Positions 14,123 to 18,121 of a stretch of DNA of 18,121 nt are shown in pieces. Source of the DNA: Eubacterium sp. (GTDB taxonomy: Bacteria; Bacillota; Clostridia; Oscillospirales; Acutalibacteraceae). The stretch's first letter is position 1; each line of letters starts with the position of its first letter. The notes under the pieces are model-generated. The model saw nothing but the letters and a program-made list of their open reading frames with translations, did no database searches and was not told the origin of the DNA. The stretch is taken from the NCBI GenBank assembly GCA_024696725.1, contig JAILGO010000062.1, forward strand, positions 1 through 18,121, in the 5' to 3' direction. The position numbers were made by a program, and so were the translations under genes.

Positions 14123-16483
14123 ATGAAAAAACTGATTTCTCTCTTTGCTGTTATAAGCTTAATCTTAACTATGCTCGTGCCCTTTACGGCGGGCGCGGCT
14201 GATGTTCCCGAAGCGGATATAACTGTTGAATCCGACTGGGAGGGTACTTATGAAATTACGGAGAATAAAACCGTAAAATTCGTCGACGTTTCACATTTAA
14301 ACGAGGAAACGACCTACGGCTCCGCCGTAAAAATCAGCAACGGCGCAACCGTTAACCTCGTTTTTGACGGTTATAATGAGTTAATAGCAAATTCGAAAGT
14401 CCCTTCCGCAGGTATCGAGGTTGAAAACGGTTCAACCGTAAATATATACGGTCTTGACGACTCGTTCCTCGGAGTTATGGGCGGACAGTACGGCGCCGCT
14501 ATCGGCGGAATCGGAACCTCCGGCGTGTCTTTATCAAATACCGCCTGCGGCGATATAAATATTTACAGCGGTAAAATAATCGTTTTAGCGGGAAAGGACG
14601 CTGCGGGTATCGGCTCGGGAGCCCACGCACCCGGAGGAAACGTAAATATCTTCGGCGGTGATATTACCGCTTTCGGAAGCGGCAGCGGCGCAGGTATCGG
14701 CTCGGGTTATGCAAGCTCGGGAGGCGGTGATCTTAAAGTCGGAACCTATGACGCGGGAAATATTACGATTTCGGGCGGTCAGGTTAAAGCCTGCGCGTAT
14801 CAGTTCGACTTTTCAAGGTTTGATAAGGATATCCTTGATACAGATGTGTTTTATACGGACGAATACTCCGGCTTCGCTGCAGGTATCGGCGGCGGATACG
14901 GCTCCGCGTCGGGTAGAATTGTAATCGAAAATAATGCCGAGGTTATCGCAATAAGCGGTAACGGCGGCGCAGGTATCGGCTCGGGAAGAGGAACGTCGGA
15001 TTTCGGAAAGTATGATGAAAATACGTACGGCTGCGACGTTACCGTACGCGGTAATTCGTCGGTAATTGCCGTTGCACTCAACGAGATAAGAGATACCCAG
15101 ACGAAATACGGCGGCGCGGCTATCGGTCTCGGCAGAGGCTGGGGAACTGAAAACGGTGATACAGGCACGGTAAAAATTGAGGATAACGCCGCGGTATATG
15201 CCGTCGGCTCGTATCACTCATGTGCAATCGGCAGCTCTATAGCAGTTGGAAGCGGTTCACCGAACGCTCATATTTCTAAGCTCTCGATAGGCGAAAAAAC
15301 AACGGTTATCGCGAGAAGCGACGGTTACAGAAATCCTGTGGATATAGATAACGCCGAAGATTTCGTTACTCTTAATTTAGACGCTGATTTCTTTGCCGAT
15401 TACCCCGACGTTTTCCTTGAAAAACAGCTTCCGCGTATTTTTATTGAAAAGAATACGGAAAGTGCGCCGGTAAGCGTCGTCCTTTCCGTAAGCAAGCCGG
15501 AGCCTTTGAGCGTTTCGCTTCACGTCCCCGACGCAAAAGCATACAGCTTTTATACTCAGGACGTCGTAGAGAAGCGCGCCTTCGACGTCTATCTTACCGA
15601 TTCAAAAACAACCAATAATTACGAATTCGCCGTTACTCCGGGAGCTGAAGCGCGGTACGACATCAAAGGCTTTACGTCGGAATTTATTCAGCTTACGAGA
15701 ATTAATACCTCCGTTTTCGGAGAGGAAGCATTTATCGTAGAGGCTCCGATTAAAACCTTTGAATACAACGCTTCGGTTTACGCCGAAGAGATTACCGACG
15801 AATCGGTGAAGGGACTCCTTGATTCCGAATATACCGAAAAACCCGAAAAACTGCTTTATTTCACCGCAGGAGTAAAGGACCGCGACGGAAATATGATTAA
15901 TCAGCCGTCCGGTAAGGTTACCGTATACGTTCAGATACCAGAGAGCTGCGACGCCGACGAGCTTAAGCTCATTGAACTCAATGCAGGCGCGGATACAGTC
16001 TTAGCCGATATTACGGATAAGGTAACCGTATCCGACGCGGATTATATCGCGTTTGAAACGGATAGCTTCGGCTGCTACGCTCTTTACGACCCGCTTATCG
16101 AAAAGGAGCCCGAAACTCCCGATACGCCCGTTACTCCCGATACTCCGGACGCCCCCGTCGCACCCGTTACCCCGACGGCTAAGAAAAATAATACCTTAAA
16201 GGCTAAGGGTAAAACCGTTCGGCTTAAGGCTAAGACCTTAAAGAAAAAGAAGGTTACCGTTAAGCGTAAAAAGGCAGTTACCGTTAAGAACGCCAAGGGT
16301 AAGGTAAGCTATAAAAAGGCTAAGGGCAATAAGAAAATCAAGGTTGCAAAGAACGGTAAAATTACTGTCGCAAAGGGCTTAAAGAAGGGCACTTACAAGG
16401 TAAGAATCAAGGTTAAGGCTGCCGGAAAAGGCTTATACAGACCCGCAACCAAAACCGTAACCGTTAAGATAGTAGTTGAATAA
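14123..16483 (+). CDS. Secreted beta-helix-type protein with GIGSG repeats and basic C-terminal domain
   Basis: 786 residues with a signal peptide (1-25, cleavage near AGAA-DVP). Residues about 120-370 contain seven turns of the type A-G-I-G-S-G (near 125, 161, 190, 253, 283, 332, 368). These alternate with short beta-strand units such as DINIYSGKIIVLAG, NVNIFGGDITAFG and NITISGGQVKACA. The pattern is typical of repetitive beta-helix surface proteins of gut Firmicutes, often labelled carbohydrate-binding. Residues about 420-660 form beta-rich domains without a recognised family. A Pro/Thr/Asp-rich linker (about 662-686) leads to a 100-residue C-terminal module with 34 Lys and 4 Arg and a single acidic residue (the last). 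Its KVSYKKAKGN and ITVAKGLKKGTYKV segments are known as Ig-like modules in Clostridia surface proteins. There is no LPXTG signal; charge-based binding to the wall is possible (inference). The gene is monocistronic. Confidence 0.88.
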   Translation: MKKLISLFAVISLILTMLVPFTAGAADVPEADITVESDWEGTYEITENKTVKFVDVSHLNEETTYGSAVKISNGATVNLVFDGYNELIANSKVPSAGIEVENGSTVNIYGLDDSFLGVMGGQYGAAIGGIGTSGVSLSNTACGDINIYSGKIIVLAGKDAAGIGSGAHAPGGNVNIFGGDITAFGSGSGAGIGSGYASSGGGDLKVGTYDAGNITISGGQVKACAYQFDFSRFDKDILDTDVFYTDEYSGFAAGIGGGYGSASGRIVIENNAEVIAISGNGGAGIGSGRGTSDFGKYDENTYGCDVTVRGNSSVIAVALNEIRDTQTKYGGAAIGLGRGWGTENGDTGTVKIEDNAAVYAVGSYHSCAIGSSIAVGSGSPNAHISKLSIGEKTTVIARSDGYRNPVDIDNAEDFVTLNLDADFFADYPDVFLEKQLPRIFIEKNTESAPVSVVLSVSKPEPLSVSLHVPDAKAYSFYTQDVVEKRAFDVYLTDSKTTNNYEFAVTPGAEARYDIKGFTSEFIQLTRINTSVFGEEAFIVEAPIKTFEYNASVYAEEITDESVKGLLDSEYTEKPEKLLYFTAGVKDRDGNMINQPSGKVTVYVQIPESCDADELKLIELNAGADTVLADITDKVTVSDADYIAFETDSFGCYALYDPLIEKEPETPDTPVTPDTPDAPVAPVTPTAKKNNTLKAKGKTVRLKAKTLKKKKVTVKRKKAVTVKNAKGKVSYKKAKGNKKIKVAKNGKITVAKGLKKGTYKVRIKVKAAGKGLYRPATKTVTVKIVVE

Positions 16484-16500
16484 AACAACTTAAAAAAATA

Positions 16501-16528
16501 ATAAAAGACGGCGTTTGCCGTCTTTTAT
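16501..16528. terminator. Bidirectional terminator between the GIGSG-repeat gene and ohrR
   Basis: A perfect 12-bp stem, ATAAAAGACGGC (16501-16512) with GCCGTCTTTTAT (16517-16528), loop GTTT. A/T runs on both sides serve both convergent genes. The ohrR stop codon (16527-16525) lies inside the stem. Confidence 0.88.
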
Positions 16529-16956
16529 ATTTCGCCTAAAAGTTTGTATAAAAGCGCGTAAAGCGTTTTAGCTTCCTCTTTCGTGAGGTTAACGCATTTA
16601 CCCATCTGAACGGGAACCTCGACCGCCTCGTCCCTGAGCGCGTCGCCTTTTTCGGTTATCGAAACTATAAGATTTCTCTCGTCCTCCTTTGAACGCTCCC
16701 TTGTGATATACCCTTTTTTTTCAAGCTTTTTGAGAAGGGGAGTGAGAGTACCCGAATCGAGAAAAATACTTTCGCCGAGTTCCTTTACGTTTATGCGCCT
16801 TCTTTCCCAGAGCACCATCATCGTAATATATTGGGTATATGTTAAATCAAGCCTGTCGAGAAAAGGCTTGTACCTTTTTACAACCTCTTTAGAGCAAGCG
16901 TAAAGAGGGAAGCATAGCTGATTTTCAAGCTTAAGCGAGTCGTATTTATCCTGCAT
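16525..16956 (-). CDS. ohrR: OhrR, MarR-family organic-peroxide-sensing repressor
   Basis: 143 residues. The N-terminus LKLENQLCFPLYACSKE matches Bacillus OhrR closely. The reactive sensor Cys 15 and the two tyrosines that hold its thiolate (Tyr 29 and Tyr 40 in B. subtilis numbering) are at the same positions. The winged helix-turn-helix spans about 50-100, with FLDSGTLTPLLKKLEKKGYI and SKEDERNLIVSIT. Cys 21 and Cys 121 are extra; Cys 121 is near the second cysteine of two-Cys OhrR proteins (127 in Xanthomonas), so disulfide sensing is possible. OhrR represses peroxide-defence genes until the sensor Cys is oxidised. No ohr gene is adjacent. AGGGGA lies 8 nt before ATG 16956. The promoter carries an OhrR box over its -10, so autoregulation is likely. 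Confidence 0.92.
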   Translation of the reverse strand: MQDKYDSLKLENQLCFPLYACSKEVVKRYKPFLDRLDLTYTQYITMMVLWERRRINVKELGESIFLDSGTLTPLLKKLEKKGYITRERSKEDERNLIVSITEKGDALRDEAVEVPVQMGKCVNLTKEEAKTLYALLYKLLGEI

Positions 16957-16977
16957 AGTGAGTCCCCTTATTATTAG

Positions 16978-16992
16978 TACAATTAGATTGTA
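16978..16992. promoter_or_regulatory. OhrR operator
   Basis: TACAATTAGATTGTA: the outer six bases of each arm are perfectly complementary (TACAAT / ATTGTA) and 14 of 15 positions match TACAATT-A-AATTGTA. It contains the -10 of the ohrR promoter, so bound OhrR would block RNA polymerase. Confidence 0.7.
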
Positions 16993-17015
16993 TAAAATAA
17001 AATTGCATTTGTCAA
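16987..17015 (-). promoter_or_regulatory. ohrR promoter
   Basis: Minus strand TTGACA (17015-17010), 17-bp spacer, TACAAT (16992-16987). The -10 is one arm of the OhrR box. The -35 lies in and next to one arm of the alr terminator. Confidence 0.7.
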
Positions 17016-17039
17016 CAGTTGATGCTGCAAATGCAATTT
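17000..17039 (-). terminator. Terminator-like hairpin after alr
   Basis: A perfect 12-bp inverted repeat, AAATTGCATTTG (17000-17011) and CAAATGCAATTT (17028-17039), with a 16-nt loop that itself contains TCAAC-A-GTTGA. On the minus strand it is followed by TATTTTAT. The stem is AT-rich, so termination may be partial, allowing alr readthrough into ohrR. Confidence 0.55.
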
Positions 17040-17049
17040 CTTTTATATT

Positions 17050-18121
17050 TTATTTATAAATGTATTCTCTGTGAACTCTCGGTGAGATACGGCAGGGAAG
17101 CTCGTAATTAAAGGAATACGCCGCCTCGCTGACCTCCTCCATAGTCAGGGAAGCACCGCCCTGACTTCCTACAAGAACGACCTCGTCCTCGATTTCAGCC
17201 TCGGGTATATCGCTTACGTCTACTATAATCTGGTCCATAGTGACTCTTCCGAGAATAGGCGCGTACTTACCGCGGATAATAACTCTGCCCTTGTTTGAAA
17301 GACATCTCGGATAACCGTCGGCATAGCCTACCGAAACCGTAGCAACGCGCGTTTCTCTGTCGGTAACGTACGTTCCGCCGTAAGAGATTTCGCGTCCGGC
17401 TCCGAGCGTTTTTATGTGAGTAATGTGCGTTTTCCAGCTCATAACGGGTCTGATGTCGAGAAGGCTTTTATCAACGTCTCCCGACGGGTAAAGACCGTAG
17501 GTCGTAATACCCATACGGCACATATCGTAATACCTGTCGAATACCATAATTCCCGCGCTGTTGTTAATATGCTTAATAGGAATGCTCACGCCTCTTCTTT
17601 CAAGCATTTCAATAAACGTATCGAAGCGCTCTCTCTGCTTTATCGCTCTCGTTAAATCGCTTTCGTCGGCAGTAGCGAAGTGAGAAAAAATACCCTCGGC
17701 GTATATGCCGTCAAGCATAGCGATTTTTTTACAGATATCGGCGTCGTCCTCAGTGACCTGAAAGCCGATTCGGCTCATTCCCGTGTCAACGCAGAAATGG
17801 AAGGGAACACGCTTGCCCTGCTTTACCGCCTCGGCTGAAAGCTTTTCGGCGTCGTTATAACGGAAAATGGGTATGCGGATATCCTCTTTAACGCAGAGCC
17901 CGAAATCGCTCGGAGATACGTAGCCGAGAATAAGCACGGGAGTTTTAATATCCGCTTCCTTAAGCTCGAGCGCCTCCTCAACGCACGCAACGCCGAAGAA
18001 GTCGCATTTTCCGTCAAGGAATTTTCCTATCTCTACCGCGCCGTGACCGTAGGCGTTAGCCTTGATTACCTCTAAAAGCTTAACCCCTTCGGGGAGCTTT
18101 TTCTTCGCGTTTTCGATGTTA
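17050..18121 (-). CDS. alr: Alanine racemase, 5' end beyond the window
   Basis: The frame is open from the right edge to the stop at 17050-17052: 356 residues, lacking roughly 15-20 at the N-terminus. An internal GTG at 17937 is not the start, because the upstream codons encode the conserved PLP motif VIKANAYGHG (Lys that binds PLP, at about 18070). FHFCVDTGMSRIGF, HINNSAG, R-x-GI-TYGLYPS and the catalytic-Tyr segment ISYGGTYV are present, followed by VSVGYADGYPR, LGRVTMDQ and a C-terminal CRISPRVHREY. It interconverts L- and D-alanine for peptidoglycan, with PLP, as a cytoplasmic dimer. It precedes ohrR on the same strand but is separated by a terminator-like hairpin. Confidence 0.96.
   Translation of the reverse strand, partial: NIENAKKKLPEGVKLLEVIKANAYGHGAVEIGKFLDGKCDFFGVACVEEALELKEADIKTPVLILGYVSPSDFGLCVKEDIRIPIFRYNDAEKLSAEAVKQGKRVPFHFCVDTGMSRIGFQVTEDDADICKKIAMLDGIYAEGIFSHFATADESDLTRAIKQRERFDTFIEMLERRGVSIPIKHINNSAGIMVFDRYYDMCRMGITTYGLYPSGDVDKSLLDIRPVMSWKTHITHIKTLGAGREISYGGTYVTDRETRVATVSVGYADGYPRCLSNKGRVIIRGKYAPILGRVTMDQIIVDVSDIPEAEIEDEVVLVGSQGGASLTMEEVSEAAYSFNYELPCRISPRVHREYIYK

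Noticed and set aside
17050..17937. Alanine racemase as a short 295-residue protein starting at GTG 17937
   Set aside because: The codons upstream to the window edge encode the essential PLP-lysine motif, so the gene simply continues past the edge.
1..18121. CRISPR array, tRNA or rRNA genes, prophage or integrase
   Set aside because: No regularly spaced repeats, cloverleaf, rRNA motifs or integrase/transposase frames were seen on either strand.

Overview
The window looks like a chromosomal segment of a Gram-positive gut-type Clostridia (Ruminococcaceae/Oscillospiraceae-like). Three things point there: a GlgC plus GlgD pair for ADP-glucose synthesis, several Sec-exported beta-helix or FN3 surface proteins with lysine-rich modules, and a Bacillus-type OhrR regulator. 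Consensus-like sigma-A promoters (TTGACA-17-TATAAT) and strong Shine-Dalgarno sites fit as well. The species cannot be named from the sequence alone.

Layout. (1) 1-1114, minus: 5' part of a secreted beta-helix protein that runs off the left edge. (2) 1115-1454: a control region holding a promoter, a rod-shaped structured RNA and a terminator on the minus strand, back to back with a perfect consensus promoter on the plus strand. (3) 1455-3404, plus: secreted FN3 / CxxC-repeat / beta-helix carbohydrate-binding-type protein. (4) 3437-4947, plus: a small operon of a broken ferritin-like (rubrerythrin-family) gene, a flavodoxin and a DUF3990 (ADP-ribosyltransferase-like) protein, with an OhrR-type box just after its promoter. 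(5) 4973-10716, minus: glycogen operon glgB-glgC-glgD-glgA. (6) 10968-14010, plus: dapF, purC and purB (lysine/peptidoglycan and purine synthesis). (7) 14123-16483, plus: secreted GIGSG-repeat protein with a very basic tail. (8) 16525-16956, minus: OhrR/MarR peroxide sensor with its operator on its own -10. (9) 17050 to the right edge, minus: alanine racemase missing its first few residues.

How the parts work together. GlgC/GlgD make ADP-glucose, GlgA polymerises it and GlgB branches it. DapF and Alr supply meso-diaminopimelate and D-alanine for the wall. PurC and PurB act in purine synthesis. The OhrR gene has no ohr partner here, but OhrR-like palindromes lie at the ferritin-like/flavodoxin operon and, more weakly, at the glg/dapF divergent region. 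This suggests a small scattered peroxide-response regulon (inference). The best candidate for something undescribed is the structured RNA at about 1131-1343. It has its own promoter and intrinsic terminator, and one of its segments is perfectly complementary to the ribosome-binding site of the secreted-protein gene just downstream. No tRNA, rRNA, CRISPR array, insertion sequence or phage gene was seen.
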